From Sabellastarte sp. h YS-2021 (taxonomy: Eukaryota; Annelida; Polychaeta; Sabellida; Sabellidae): a stretch of 64,000 nucleotides of DNA. The notes beneath the pieces were generated by a model. It searched no databases and was not told the origin of the DNA. It saw only the letters and a list, made by a program, of their open reading frames with translations. Each line of letters starts with the position of its first letter. Position 1 is the first letter of the stretch. The stretch covers positions 21,657,160 to 21,721,159 of the forward strand of contig OZ024927.1 of NCBI GenBank assembly GCA_964017235.1, in the 5' to 3' direction. Made by a program: the position numbers and the translations under genes. Below are positions 30,789 to 42,989 of the stretch, one piece after another.

Positions 30789-31511
30789 CAGGGGCTGGTT
30801 TCATGAACAGACTTAAGCCTGGAGTCAGACTCCAAAGTTGAGACTTTGTCTCAAATTTTGGAAATATTTTGCTGAGTCTGTGAACTCAGACTCAATGCAT
30901 TTCACAAACAAGCTCAACTTGAGACCTGGCTCAGTCACAGGCTCAAATTTGAGCCCATGAAGGAGGTGTCTCAAATTTTGAGTCCAAGCTTTGATGCCAA
31001 AAAACACATACATAAAGCGATACAATTTGTTCCACAATGAAATTGATAAATCTTGAAATCTTCTATTTTCATTTTATTTTGTAATTACAGCCACATAGTC
31101 AATATTTACTAATAACAAAAGTCAATAGAATTGACATGCTTTATAGGCTATTATCAAGTGACAGGCCTCAAGGGTGGACTCAAAGCCAGACTCAACCTCA
31201 GTTGAGTCTCAATCTTATGGATCACTTAGAATAATATATTATCATATAATTTCTTTGTATTATGAGTATTAAAGATATTTAAAATGATAATAATCATGAA
31301 ATATAACTTTTTAAACTAAAAATAAGCCCACTAAATATATGAAATGAGATTAAAAAGTTGAGACCATAACTTGAGACTGGTCTCAGCTGATCCACCCTTT
31401 GTGAAATCCATTTGAGCCAAAAACTCAGCCGAGACAAAAGTCTCAGATTTGAGACCCTGATTCAGCCTTGAGTCTGGCTCAGTCTGAGACTTTTCATGAA
31501 ACCGGCCCCTG
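30789..31511. mobile_element. Fold-back MITE (CAGGGGC..TTTCATGAA family)
   Basis: Left end CAGGGGCTGGTTTCATGAA and right end TTCATGAAACCGGCCCCTG are terminal inverted repeats with one mismatch. The inner ~150 bases on each side are inverted and rich in GAGACT/CTCAGACT words. 723 bp, no coding. Related in design to the element at 10337. It separates the transposase and MADF parts of a Harbinger locus. Confidence 0.88.
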
Positions 31512-31602
31512 AAAAGGATCATTTATAGGCAAGTGCAGTAGGTTCACTCTTTTTGCACGTACTGCATGGTGGCTAGAGGGAAAGGCAAGCTGTTGATGCA
31601 TG

Positions 31603-31985
31603 TCAATTGGTGTTAATGGTTGCGGCGTATCCATCTGTGGGTAAAAATGCTAGAGACTCCTGATTTTTTATGTGCACTTTCTTCGCCTGAGTCCTTTCCT
31701 TCTGATGTGTGTCTTCAAAAAGATAAATTTGTCCTGAATCCATTTCTGCCTCTGTCATTTCCTTGGGAACCTGGCCAGAATTGGACTGGGTGAGTTTTTC
31801 ACAGATAATCCTTTGGATTCGAACCAAGTTTTACATACTTTCACAGACAGGTTGCAGTTGCTGGTAAACTCTGCCACAGGCATTCTGTCATGGCCTTGTC
31901 CTGAAAGTGTTCATTGGTCTTGTAGAACTCCTCATGATCCTTGAGAAAGAATAAAATAGCCTCCTCATCTGAGTCTGTTTAATAA
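31603..31985 (-). pseudogene. MADF-type accessory gene of a Harbinger locus (remnant)
   Basis: On the reverse strand the start reads DSDEEAILFFLKDHEEFYKT, NEHFQDKAMTECLW and then VCKTWF, matching the N-terminal helix, LYD-type turn and trihelix end of MADF/Myb-like DNA-binding proteins found as the second gene of PIF/Harbinger elements. A frameshift and stop precede the final part (EKLTQSNSGQVPKEMTEAEM..). Its close relatives are at 57226-58136 and 61542-62740. It faces the transposase fragment at 29944-30372. Confidence 0.75.
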
Positions 31986-33824
31986 ATGTTTGTCATGTGT
32001 CCTCTCTTGCACCTGTATTGTGAATGAGATGTGCCTACCTCTCCTCTACCCCCGGTGTCCTTTTCAGTGTCACACAGCTCAGTTCTTGGTTGCTTTTCAG
32101 CCTATCTAAACTCTGCCAGGTGTGATCTGTCAGATGCCAAAGCTGAAATGATGAATTGGACAAATTGACTTGCCTTACATAGACATAGATCCCATAATCA
32201 CAGGCTGTGGGTTAGAAAAAAGAAACCGTCCTGTCCTACACACCTTCCCGGCTTGTCCTGCTGAAATGTTACCCACTCTGTTGCCAAAGACTTGGGGACT
32301 ACCTGTCTTGATGGGAAGCGATCAGGTCAGGTTGGGGATGTTTATGACAGGCAGGTTTCCTTTCAAGTATGGTTGGTTTGTGTCTATGGCCTGTCATGAA
32401 GTGGTGTACAGGTACTAAATCATGACAGTCTGGCACGTGCTTCCAGACAAGGCAGGGAGTGTCTATGACAAGCAGGAGAAACACACAACATAAAAGGTGG
32501 GCGGATCCACGGTTGGGATCAGGAGTCATGCAGGGGTTTGCCGATCCACCGCGACAAGCCGGGAAACTACAACTGAGCTAACTGATCTATGTAAACGACC
32601 TGACCCTCGAAAAAACGATGACAAGACGATGCCAGTAAAACACTCCAATTAGGTGCTGAAACAATGACTTTCTTGGTGACTGTATTAACATAATAAGGGC
32701 TATGACATAAGCCTCACAAATCATAATCATGAGGATCTAACTTCATGTGGCGAAACCCCCTGGAAATATCACCTTATGTAAAGAGCAACCTTTTCCTGGT
32801 TTTTAAACCTGGTTTGTATGTACATCAATGGTGGGAAGTGCAAGCTGATAATACGTTTGTAGACAAAAATAAAATATTAGCAGATTAATATACAGGGCAG
32901 CTTAAATCTACCATTTCCCTTGAATGGCACTATATTGGACTTCCCCGTCCTCATAAGCTTGAACATCAGCTGGAAACTTCATGAAGCAATAGCTTCCACT
33001 TGAAAACTTTACGTAATCCACATTGTTTATCTCCCCCAGATTGTGTACCTTCTTGATCAGGTGAAACATGGAAAAACAAGTATTATTATTATGTAACTAA
33101 AGCAGTTTAAATGGTTGCGTTTAACTAAGCTAATTCTTTGTTCTACATCATCTCTATATACATACATGTATGTATGTATTACAATGACCAATAAAATAGT
33201 TAGAAACAAAAAATACAACACTTCAGTATTTAATTGCTGTAAACCTTGTATTAATGACTCGGTCAGGGTTTTTTTGCGATTATATTGAAAACGAAACAGA
33301 AAATGTGAATGGACCAAATACAGACCAAATGTAGATACACACACAAAACAAAAATCAATGACTTGCTAAATTGGGAAACAACAGAAGTGTATTAGGGTCT
33401 GATCAGAAGGTTTTGCTATGAAGTGTTGACTTTTAAACTTGATCGATCTCCTTTGATGATGAACAAATCAAGTTTAAAAAGCTTGATTGATCACCTGAAA
33501 TATCTGTTGTAAACTCGATTAATTGACTTCCAAACTGAAATCAAAACTTTTTGAAAGTCGACTGAGTTGAAAATATGGTTTAATGACATGTACAGTTGAA
33601 ATTTCCTATTTGCCACAAATGCTCTTCTATATGTAAAGGTATGTTTATTGATTTTACAATGAAACTGCATGCACATTTATAGTGCCCACTCACTTCTAAT
33701 ACGCCCAACCAAAAAAGGAAGCAGAGCAATGATATTTAAATAGGATTCTGATCATGCTAAATTTACCCACATAATACACTATTTACACTACAGGTGGAAT
33801 CCCTTGCGGTAGTCTGTGGTCCCT
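31986..33824. other. Intergenic, no gene recognised
   Basis: No supported coding region. Contains a GACAAGC-rich stretch (32240-32570) and a small CATACATGTATG palindrome/microsatellite near 33160-33180. Confidence 0.5.
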
Positions 33825-33826
33825 AT

Positions 33827-34098
33827 GACACTTTGTGACATAGTGGCAAAACATCCATTACCTTGTGTGTGCAAAAGAAGTTTTAAAATGTTTGAAACTT
33901 CTGCCAAACTTCTGCCCCTGAATTTGGTAAAGTGGGCATGCGCAGACGAAGGCAATCATTCGCAGATGAATTTCTAGCAACGGTAACTGAAGGTGTAGTC
34001 CATGGTGTATAAGGTTGTGACTCGGTCTTCTTTCGGTGTAATACGGCAACATAAGGCGAGTGGAGGTAAATGGATGTTTCGCCACTGTGTCATAAAGT
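33827..34098. mobile_element. Possible small MITE with inverted ends
   Basis: GACATAGTGGCAAAACATCC near 33836 and GGATGTTTCGCCACTGTGTC near 34073-34092 are imperfect inverted repeats (~26 bp, about three mismatches) around a ~210-bp non-coding centre. Ends and target-site duplications are not certain. Confidence 0.5.
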
Positions 34099-34562
34099 CG
34101 CATACAAACCTTGGCCAGTAGTTGAAGGTGTTTCGCCCAATGACTATAACCGTGAATTACACCTGTACCGACTCTAGAATAAATGGGGCATGAGCATACA
34201 AAATTACGATGGTACTCCCAGCAATTCTAAGTGACAAGGAGGATAATTTCTGAAACCATTAATGATAAGTTTAAAAAATACTTGACCGACAAAAAGTTTA
34301 ATCAGTTATCCTTTTACAGTGTCATTATTCAAATTGTACCTGTAGTGAGAGCACAAATGACATATAATTGAGGATCTACATCCGGATGTTCCAAGATATA
34401 GATATCAAGTTTTTTGCATCATCAGTCTGTCGTAAGCACCACTTAATGGTCCATTCACACTGTTCCATGCCATTGTATCAACATGTGTTACTTCACAACG
34501 TTGTCTTTGTGGTTGGATAATAGACACAATCGTTTGTGTTTTTGTCTCCAGATTTTCATGAA

Positions 34563-34690
34563 TGGTGGCCTAGTGTGATAAGTATTTGTCAGTTCAGAGA
34601 AGTTAAGCAGCAATGGGCTACATTAGTACTGGGAATAGGTGACCAGTTCAGTGCACTACTCGTGACTTGGATGGTTTTGCGGGTAACACT
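34563..34690 (+). mobile_element. 5S-rRNA-derived SINE or 5S pseudogene
   Basis: The stretch GAGAAGTTAAGCAGCAATGG, TTAGTACT, GGAATAGGTGACC matches the internal control region of metazoan 5S rRNA (GAAGTTAAGCAACG..GGTTAGTACTTGGATGGGTGACC). The 5' third (GGTGGCCTAGTGTGATAAG) is diverged, and the sequence after GGTGACC is not 5S, so it is not a functional 5S gene. SINEs with a 5S head (SINE3 type) are known in animals. Confidence 0.75.
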
Positions 34691-34699
34691 TGTAGACCA

Positions 34700-35285
34700 A
34701 AACCTCTTTTGGCCTTGTTCAAAATATTTTTAAAAAGTTGTTATATGCGCAAAAAGATTTCTATCCTGTGTCGAATAATTCCAATACAAATATGATTTTA
34801 ACTTGTTAAACCTAAATAGATACTGCTAATATACGAATCACACAGAAGCCTTGATGAGTAAACTGTCTTGCACTTGTATGTAGTTCTTAAGGCCAGCTTA
34901 GAAGTGTGTGAACTTGGTGTTGTATGGTATATTCCTGAAAATGTACGAGTATTGACGAATGCCAAATTGAGACATTTGTACAGCTACTGTGCCAGTACAG
35001 TGTCTGTATGTTCATGTTATACTGAGAATGGAACAATGGAGACACAACAATGAAGAACAAAATCGATAACTTGCTTCATTGAAAAAAGTCAATAAAGTTA
35101 TTGATTTTACAATCTGATCTAATCTACTGCTTTGCAAGCACAATATCTTCCCCACAAAGGGGAACTCAGTGCACTAATTTAAAAAAATCATTATCGTAGG
35201 GAGAGTCGAGGGGCGTTCAAGGTCAGTAATCCAGGATTTTGGGTGTGACCATGATGGAAGAAAACTAAGTTCAGAAACTAGAGCT
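34700..35285. other. Intergenic, no gene recognised
   Basis: Nothing I can assign. Short open frames show no domain. Confidence 0.5.
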
Positions 35286-35310
35286 GAAGAAGTAGGTTTT
35301 TAGGTGCTTC

Positions 35311-36060
35311 CTAAAAGATGCAACAGAAGGACTGTTTCTTACATGAAAGGGAAAAGAGTTCCAAATGGGTGACAACCATGCAGAGTGAGTTTTGGACTAG
35401 CTGTAATCTCCTTAACTCAAAATCAGCGAGCAATAAGAAGAGTGAATTGCAATAATCCAACCTGCTGCTCACCAAAGCATTCCCTAACAGCACCGATTTA
35501 TTAAGGTCTAGAAGTGGACAAATTCTGTAGAGGTCTCTCGCATTTACTCTAGTGGACTTTATGACCTGTGACGCATGGTTTGAGAAATTGAAATTGGAGT
35601 CGAACACCACTCCGAGCTTCCTGACACTTTGTGCTAGGGAGACCTGATTTCCCAGAATATAGATAGGGAAGTGATGGAGGAGTTGCTTACAATTTTTGGG
35701 GAGCCTATGAGAATAAACTCGGTTTTGTCTGTTTTGTCTCAGTTTTAATTTATTTGTAAACATGAAATTTCAAATGTCGTTTAGGAAGTTCTTAAGCTTT
35801 GCATAGAGTGAAAGAAATATTCTAGTGAAAGTGTTATGTATAACTGGATGTCATTGGGGTAAAAGTGGTAGTTGATGCTACTGTGGGAATTAATGATTGA
35901 GCTGAGTGGGTTAGTGTAGAGAGGGAACAGAATTGGTCCAAGGACGGAGCCCTGGGGAACTCCATATTGGGGCACAGCAGGATGCAAGTGTGTAATACCT
36001 ACCTTGACTGAGTGTGTCCTTCCCGACAGGTATGATTTGAACCAGCCGAGTGGCAGTCAT
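35311..36060 (-). pseudogene. LINE RT, C-terminal half
   Basis: 35781-35987 has YGVPQGSVLGPILFPLYTNP (motif B) and YPNDIQLY, where the catalytic YADD has become YPND, so polymerase activity is lost. 35311-35763 is the thumb region (LGVVFDSNFNFSNHASQV, LVSSRLDYCNSL, LQLVQNS). The stretch 36000-36060 still reads as WFKSYLSGR-like residues in a broken frame. Confidence 0.85.
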
Positions 36061-36086
36061 AAGTTTTTGTAAAGTTTTACCTCAAG

Positions 36087-36743
36087 TCACAAAAATAAAG
36101 AATTCTTCTTCTTCATAAGGCCGGCTTCATCCAAGTGAGTTTGTAGCTGGACTGCTAATACCCTTTCAAGTATCTTTGAAATAAGGTTTAAACTTGAGAC
36201 AGGCCTGTAGTTTTTGAGAACTTCTTTGTCTAAGGATGATGTTTTGAGGATAGGGGTAACATGGGCCTGCTTGAAAAAATTTTGACACATAACTGGCTCA
36301 AGAGAAGCATTGATTATTGAAGTGATGGGGGAAATGAGAATATCCAGATAATCCAAAACAAGGAAAGTGGGCCAAGGGTCTAGGGAACATGATTTACCAG
36401 GAGAGTTGGTAATAATTTTAGTGACTTGATCCTCTGTTACAGTGGAAAAAGTGGAGAACATAGGGGAAGGAGAGTCAGGGGTGATGTGTTGCAAATTGAC
36501 AGAAGCAGAGAATGTAGAGCATATTTTTTTCAATTTTTTTTCTCTGAAGAACTCCACAAACCTGTCAGACAAAAGCTGTGGGGGCTTTATCAGTGGGAGG
36601 ATCTTGGCTGGAAGTCTGTGTAACACATCACCCAGGACATGTATTAACTTATGTGGGTTGTGGTGATTATCCTGAATTTTTGCTTTCAGGAATTGAGATT
36701 TGGCCTGCATGCAGATTCTGTTGTAATGGTGGACTTCCTTCAT
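36087..36743 (-). pseudogene. LINE RT, N-terminal half
   Basis: Contains the pre-RT linker, then VTPILKTSSLDKEVLKNYRP, VSSLNLISKILERVLAVQLQ and THLDEAGLM. It ends just before the position of motif A (the AFDTVDH block of this family). The next recognisable residues belong to the region after motif A, so about 60-80 codons are missing at the 36060-36110 join, where TTCTTCTTCTT occurs. Confidence 0.85.
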
Positions 36744-36958
36744 GTACTGGGCTCTGCTGAAGGTGGATTTATTTCTTCACCAGATGCATTCAAACAAATG
36801 CTTGGTCTCTTTTGCCGCAATTACAGTTTTGTTAACCCATCCCCGGATGTACTTTGCCTTGGTGTGTTTGTTGTGTAGTGGAGCATGTTTGTTGATAAGG
36901 GTCAACAAGGTGGTGTAATATTGTTTGTAGAGAGTATCAGGTTCTTTATCAGTTATCT

Positions 36959-37700
36959 TTATTGATTATTAATCAGTTCAGAAGCAAGGAGATCTGCTTT
37001 CATTTTCTCTTTGTCGATTTTGTGGTATTTACGAAAGGAGACAGTAGCATTATTATGAGCTCTTGGGGCTAAAAAATTTAGAGTAAAACTAATTGAAAAA
37101 TGGACATTGGAAATATTACCATTGTTGGATTTGGTTAAAACCTGATCGAGAGTATGTCCGTGAATATGAGTCGGAAAATTAACTTTCTGAATTGAATAAA
37201 ATAAATCAATCAGTGAGGCAAAGGTTTTTGAATTTGAACATGTTGTTTCAAGGTAAAAATTGAAGTCGCCGATGAGAGCCAAATTTTCCATGGTGTGATG
37301 GATATCCTCCAAAAATGACTGAAACTGTTCGAAAAAGGTTGGAGTACTAGAGGAAGGTGGTCTGTATATGTTAAGAAAATAAAGAGATTCTTTGTTCAGG
37401 GATATCTTGATGAAGAAATTTTTGAAGGTGGGAGCAGGCCTTTGTAGGAACAATGGATGCATCCAGTTCATCTTTAACAAAAAATCCCAGTCCTCCACCA
37501 GGGGGGGGGGGGGGGGGGCCTCTCGTGGCTATTGATACAGACTATAACCTGGTGGGGTGATTTCAGTCAAGTTGGCGCTTGTGGTGTCAAGTCTTATCCA
37601 GGTCTCTGACATGGCGAAGACATCAGTGTCATTGTCAGAAAAAAATTTTGCAGTGGCCAGGTATTTGTTGTTTATTTATCTGATGTTTGTGTAGGTGATA
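36959..37700 (-). pseudogene. LINE apurinic-like endonuclease
   Basis: From N to C: DTDVFAMSETWIRLDTTSAN (catalytic Glu in ETW) near 37560-37640, then a broken frame at the G-run 37501-37518, then GGLGFFVKDELDASI-like residues, LYFLNIYRPPSSSTPTFFEQ, LALIGDFNFYLET (GDFN catalytic block) and PTHIHGHTLDQVLT. The last catalytic SDH block is not preserved (HFSISFTLNF). It nicks target DNA in LINE retrotransposition; this copy is dead. Confidence 0.85.
37501..37518 (+). repeat. Poly(G) run of about 18 bases
   Basis: Lies inside the LINE endonuclease region, at a place where the intact family has a few Pro/Gly codons (GGG-rich). Length instability here explains the frame break. Could form a G-quadruplex on the + strand. 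Confidence 0.85.
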
Positions 37701-37720
37701 TTGAGATACTTGGGTGGTCT

Positions 37721-38695
37721 TGGGTTTGGTTTAATGTCACCACCAAGAAGGAGTAGGGTGAAGAGATGGGAAGGTGACAGAGCTGGTGGAATAAATATTG
37801 ATGACTTGATGCTAAAATATAAACAGACAGTGTTGGTGGGGGGTTTGAAGGGGCAGAAACTGACATCAGGACATTGAATGCTTGAGTTGATGTGGTGCTG
37901 ATATGCAGCAATGACTGGTTAGATTGCCAATAAGATATGGAGAAAAATCATTTTTGAGAACTTGGGGGCTTTAAGTTTAAAACTGAACATAAATTTTGGA
38001 GAATTGTGTGGTTAGTGGGTGTATATTGTGAGAGTGATGTTCCTCGATAATGGGGAATGTGAGCAACAAAAGGGGGTCACCCGATAAAGTAGGCAGTTTT
38101 TGTGTGTAATTATCTAATAATTTTATCAAAAGGGAGTAAATTAGATAAAAGGCTGTTTGCAGATTGAAAACTAGAAATAAGGGAGACGTAGAGGGAGTTT
38201 AATTGAAAATATTAAGTAAACACTAAATAATTTAGAAAACTGGCGCCACATTTTCCTAAAGAGACTCCCCCTAAAATAAATATTTATTTATTAATTATAT
38301 AAACATAACAAAGTTGATCATTTAGAGTGAAGATTTAAAATTTAATAATAGCTGATTTTTGAAACATTTGATCCTGATACATACATAACAATGATTTGAA
38401 AGCAAAAACCCAAGTCGATAAGTATAAAAAGTACTGTGCTAAGGGGTTTAGTTAATTGACAGAAATGGCTCTTTTAGTCAATAATTTTGTTTATTGTACA
38501 GAAATTTGTAGTAATACTTATTGTTTCCACCAAGCTGTCAGTTACCTAAATGATATATAGGAAGTGATGTTTCACATGATACTTATCCATTTGTTCACTT
38601 GTATGACACCTCAATGTCTTTCATTGATTATGTTAAAAAAGTTTTCTTTTTCACTCAACTGTGGCTGGTCACTGATGTCAAACCTATTTGTCCCT
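37721..38695. other. Intergenic, possibly LINE 5' UTR at the left
   Basis: 37721-37911 is open on the reverse strand and may be LINE N-terminal or leader sequence. The rest has no recognised feature. Confidence 0.45.
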
Positions 38696-38699
38696 CATT

Positions 38700-38940
38700 A
38701 TCTATGTCGAGGATGTTATGTTTTTGAGTATGTTTGTTTGTCTGTGTTTCAGAATACTCCAGAACTAATGGACCCACTTTTATGAAATTTTTCTTCAAGT
38801 AAGACCCGACCAAAAAGTGATTAAATTTGGGGTAAGATCCTTTCTTCCTTTGAATAAAATAATCAAGAATTGTCAAAAGTCCAAATTTCTATGATTTGGG
38901 ATTTGTGTTAGAAATTACTCTAAAAATAATAAGTGGTATT
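38700..38940 (+). repeat. Dispersed repeat with GTTTGTTTGTCTGTGTTTC core
   Basis: GAGGATGTTATGTTTTTGAG, GTTTGTCTGTG, TTTTATGAAATTTTTCTTCA, AAAAAGTGATTAAATTTGGG and GAAATTACTCTAAAAATAAT resemble the stretch at 55385-55680. The same combination (TTATGTTTTCA, TTTGTCTGTCTG, ATTACTC-AAAAGTAATG) recalls a widespread interspersed repeat in invertebrate genomes; I cannot name the family. Confidence 0.5.
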
Positions 38941-40732
38941 TGAGTGAAATTACAATGTCAGTTTGGTTGCCTTAGCTGTAGCTGTTGTCTGCGCTGTAGA
39001 AATGATTTCTGGTTTTATGTGATTTTTTTTCACTTTGAACACATCCAGTATTTTAATATTTTTTTGGGGTTAATAGCTCAAATAACAAGCAAAAGGCTTC
39101 AATCAAAGGATAGCTGCAAAGTTTTGAGTTTGAGTAGACATAAGGGGGTCAGATGACAAGAAAACAGCTCTTGTTGTTTCATTAATATGCCTAAACTTTA
39201 CTTTTGCTAAGTCCTCTTTTATGAAATTCGAGACTTAGCTGAGACAAAAGGCTCAGATTTAAGTCCATGATTTTAAAAAGGAATTTTAATCATTGCACAC
39301 AAAAGCAATACTCTAGGTGTTGTACCATGGCAGAAGTATGCGCTCTCTTAGTGCTATTGTTACAATTTATTCAATTGAATAATTACATGTACTTTGAAAC
39401 ATTGAAGACTTAAACGTCATTGTGAAGAAGTTTTTACTTGTCATAAAATGCAGGTTACATTCTTCACTTGCTGACAGTACATGTAAGATTACATTATGCA
39501 AATTGAAGAAAAAAATTTTTTTCCCGATTACAAAGAAAGTCAAACATGACCAGTTGGTCAGAAAAGTAAACCAATATGGCTTTTGGCTTTCAACATTTAT
39601 TCCATTTATTCCTGAATATAACTCTTGAATAAAATGTAAGGTATATGTAAAAAAAAAAAGTCAATTTCTCCATACATCACACAGGAGGGTTACGGTTAAA
39701 CTCAAAGGATTGCATTGATTCCAAAATTTTGGATAGGTTTCGTTTTCCATATCCAAAAATCTTTCTCTTTTCTCATAAATCTTGGCTTGTTTATATTTTC
39801 ACCATTAGTCTTCCGGAACCAGTTATAGGTTCAAAAGTGCTGAAATAATCTCGAAAAATTAAACATTGTACCAGCGTTTGTTAATAACCAAGGTTTGGTT
39901 TGGTTGGATAAAATTGGGTGATGGTCTGTATTAATCCATTTGGGTGTTGGTTTTGTCTAATTATTGCACATCTACACAAACTGCTTGGCAACTTTTGTGG
40001 TTATATGTAAAAAGCACACTATATATTAGACAGTTCACACAAACAGATCCCAGTACCATTGGTAACCATTCCGAACAAATTCTATGTCCCGGAAATTAAG
40101 TACACTTTATCTAAATACAACACTTCCTTTCAGAGAATAGTTCATTGATATAATATACTCAGACATCATATATGTAATGCACCGTTTGTAGGCAACATAT
40201 GAGCATCAACATATTCCTATATCAGCACTCATTCCCTTCACTCAATATGACATAAGCACACCATCAGCCTTTGGCTTCTCAAGCCTCGAATAAAATGTTA
40301 AGAATCCGCACAATACATTAGGCAGTAGGGATTAACATCTCATTATGTCAATTGTAGCCTTGAAATTGCAACTTTCCTTTATAACTTTTACATAGCCCTA
40401 CTATGTCAACATTAAGTTGAAGTTCAAGGGACATATCACCAACATATTATATCCAAATACTGATAATACAATGTACCTTATAGCAAGGAACAAAATTGAG
40501 TATCAAAGCACTCTTATCTCAAAGGTCCATCACTCTGGGTTTTTTTTGGTTGTAAAACCACAGACTTGAATAAACGCAGAATAAATAAAATGTGAAATAT
40601 GTGACGTGAGGATGGACTGACATCCATTCATTTCACGTGTCAATGTGCAACTTTCCTTTATATCTTTTACATAACCTTAAGTCTTTCATCCTCGCATTAT
40701 ATTAGTATGTCAGACTCCAAGGGACAAATGGT
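38941..40732. other. Intergenic, downstream of the IRF-like gene
   Basis: No gene recognised. A 60-bp piece at 39213-39275 (GAGACTTAGCTGAGACAAAA) matches the right arm of the 30789 MITE. No convincing reverse-strand AATAAA was found close to the IRF-like stop; the 3' UTR must lie here but I cannot delimit it. Confidence 0.5.
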
Positions 40733-42248
40733 CTAAATAGACATCTCCTTTGTCTTCTCCATCAGCTGATCGACCTCATTTGGAAGAGAATATGCCAAAC
40801 TGAGGCTCTTGGACTTTTCTTCTTTAAGTCTCTGGAGCACTCTATGTGCTTGACAGCTTGTGACATGAAGCATCAGTAGGATTTTTGCAAAGTCATCTCT
40901 GAATTTTGTGCTGTGCTGCCCAATTATCACATAAACACCCGTACATGGTTCAGGTGTCAATACATCATTATTTTCATATAATTTCAAAGCTGGTTGAAAA
41001 TAATTGCTAGCACTAAATATTGTTTTAGGATATCTGGCTTTGTCAAATCGAGTGACATTCTCAGGGACTTCATTGGTCGATTTCAACACAGTTTGTACTT
41101 TGGCTGTACAGTGACGTTCCAACTTTATATCACCATTTTGTACAAAAAGTACCAATGGTCGGCAAAGATTGCTTCCAATGGTCTCGGCTCTTCGGCAAGA
41201 AGAAGTTTGGTCCAGCTCTAACAATTGTGGCAAGACTTTATTCCAAACATCCAAGATAATCTTATCTTTGTTTTTATAATCCTGTCCAAAACATTGCTCA
41301 GCATCTGCATTTGATGGATTTTTCAGTGTTTCAGTACTGTTCAAAATCATGCATCCATTGGGATTCTCTATGTGATGTGAACTTATTATCTTGTTTCTGG
41401 CAATGACATCAATGTTCATAATACCATTCTCATTGCAATTGTGTAAAGCAGAAGAGCATGCAGACTGAAACTGGTGAGGGTGACCATTGGCTCCTAACAT
41501 ATGTTTGTCATTGGTAGAGGATTTTGCATGATCATAATCATTGTTCCCATTCTCCATATTCATGTCTTGGCCGGTTGTGATATTTGCCAATGGGAAACTT
41601 GCCTCAAGGAGACACACTGTTTCATTCATTATATCTAATGCAACATCTTTGTCAAATCCATTAGTATTGCTATCATAATCCAATAGTTCTGAAGGAAGTT
41701 CGAGGGATGACTCACTCATTGAATTCCTTTGTTCCTTGCTATCAGTTTCAACATCTGCTGATTTTATGATATCTGGTGTGCGGCCAAGGGGATGGAAATC
41801 AGCTGAATTTACCAGTTTGGGAATATATGTTTGACTTTGGTTTCCGTTCTCACTGATAGCTTGATAGCAAGGCGGATGGTTGGTTCCTTCAACACCAAGA
41901 GTTGTGCTTGAATCATCAGGACTGTATTTGGTAGGAAAACAGAAAGGGGTCTGGTTATTTATGTCAGATGTCCGGGCATTTATGCCAAAGCCATTTGTTA
42001 CAACAGCATTAAGTGCACAGGTCCAGTCATCCGAACTTGAATGCTTTCCTAACACATGTGATTCATAATGAAATGCAGTTTTGATGCTGTCTTTTTGGGT
42101 GCAGGGTTCTTTATTGCTGACTTCAACATGATACTGCACTGACCCAGTGTTATTTTCACTTTGAAGATGCACTCTGTCAGGTTCACCAAGGTATGATGTG
42201 TCTTCAATAGATGTTGTTTCACTGTGTTGATGTGGCTGGCTCGTTCCA
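40733..42248 (-). CDS. IRF: IRF-like transcription factor, coding exon 3 (last, 504 codons)
   Basis: Residues 151-654 plus stop TAG. The 3' splice site reads TTTTCTGATGACAG before TGGAACGAGC, and the single T completes the codon begun by AG at the end of exon 2, so frames join exactly. The region is hydrophilic and rich in Ser, Asn, Asp and Glu (for example SMSESSLELPSELLDYDSN), as in transactivation regions. The last ~150 residues look more ordered (RPLVLFVQNGDIKLERH, GVYVIIGQHSTKFRDDFAKI, a final helical HRVLQRLKEEKSKSL). I cannot recognise the IRF-association domain, so the protein resembles IRF1/2-type members in lacking a classical one, or has a very diverged one. The long open frame with no lesion argues for a functional gene. 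Confidence 0.8.
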
Positions 42249-42989
42249 CTGTCATCAGAAAATAGGTGAATTAGACAAAGTACACAATTTCAAACCAAAC
42301 TTTTGCATGGTAAATCAATAAGAAAGTAAAGTCCATGAGATTCTAGTTAAGGTATTACCTACCTCAATATTTATCTTCAGTAAAACACTTATCAGGAGAC
42401 ATATCACCATTTAATATCTTTTCTTTTATTCATTCACCCTCCCGATACTGGTATGGATACTTCATGAGTCGAATGTATAAGCAGTGGCAAATATGTTGAA
42501 AATCTAGCGCAAACTATGTAAGCTACAATATGTTACAAGCATATTTAGAAAGGTTTTCTTACACAACTTCTGCCTGTTTTTGTTCCTATAAAATCCAAAT
42601 AGAAATTACGTGTACATATCTCAAGGTTAAAATCGAATTTTCATTTCTACTGCTGTCCCGTATTATGAATGGTTATAACATTCAACTTGTTTACCTTTAT
42701 TTAAGTAAAGATAGACTTTTATTTATTATATAAACAAAACTGTGGATTATAAATGTGACATAACCCTAGTGACAAATATTTTTAAAATCACTCGACCTCA
42801 GATTGTGCAAAAAATTGCCTTCTGTCGTAATAAAATTTAAAGATATACACCCCTTGGTGATAGTCCTATAATATATTGTAAGAAGATGACCCCACTTGAC
42901 ACTGAAGAAGGGCTCAAAGGTCAAAGTTAGCAATTGGAAAAGATTCCCAGGCAAATTCCACATTCCAAACCCCTGGCAGCAATGATAAG

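Larger units (their letters stand above)
35286..37720 (-). mobile_element. CR1/L2-type LINE, internally deleted
   Basis: Reverse-strand non-LTR retrotransposon with an AP-type endonuclease (about 37720 to 37000) followed by RT (36743 to 35311). Phrases such as LKNYRPVSSLNLISKILERV and GVPQGSVLGPILF are typical of the CR1/L2/Rex branch of the Jockey superfamily. RT motif A is deleted, a poly(G) run has broken the endonuclease frame, and the 5' end is uncertain. No poly(A) tail was found at 35.29 kb. Confidence 0.87.

Noticed and set aside
34563-34690. Functional 5S rRNA gene
   Set aside because: Only the central control region matches; both ends diverge and there is no T-run terminator at the right distance.
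36426-36878. Forward-strand frames at the LINE
   Set aside because: Antisense shadows of the LINE RT on the reverse strand.
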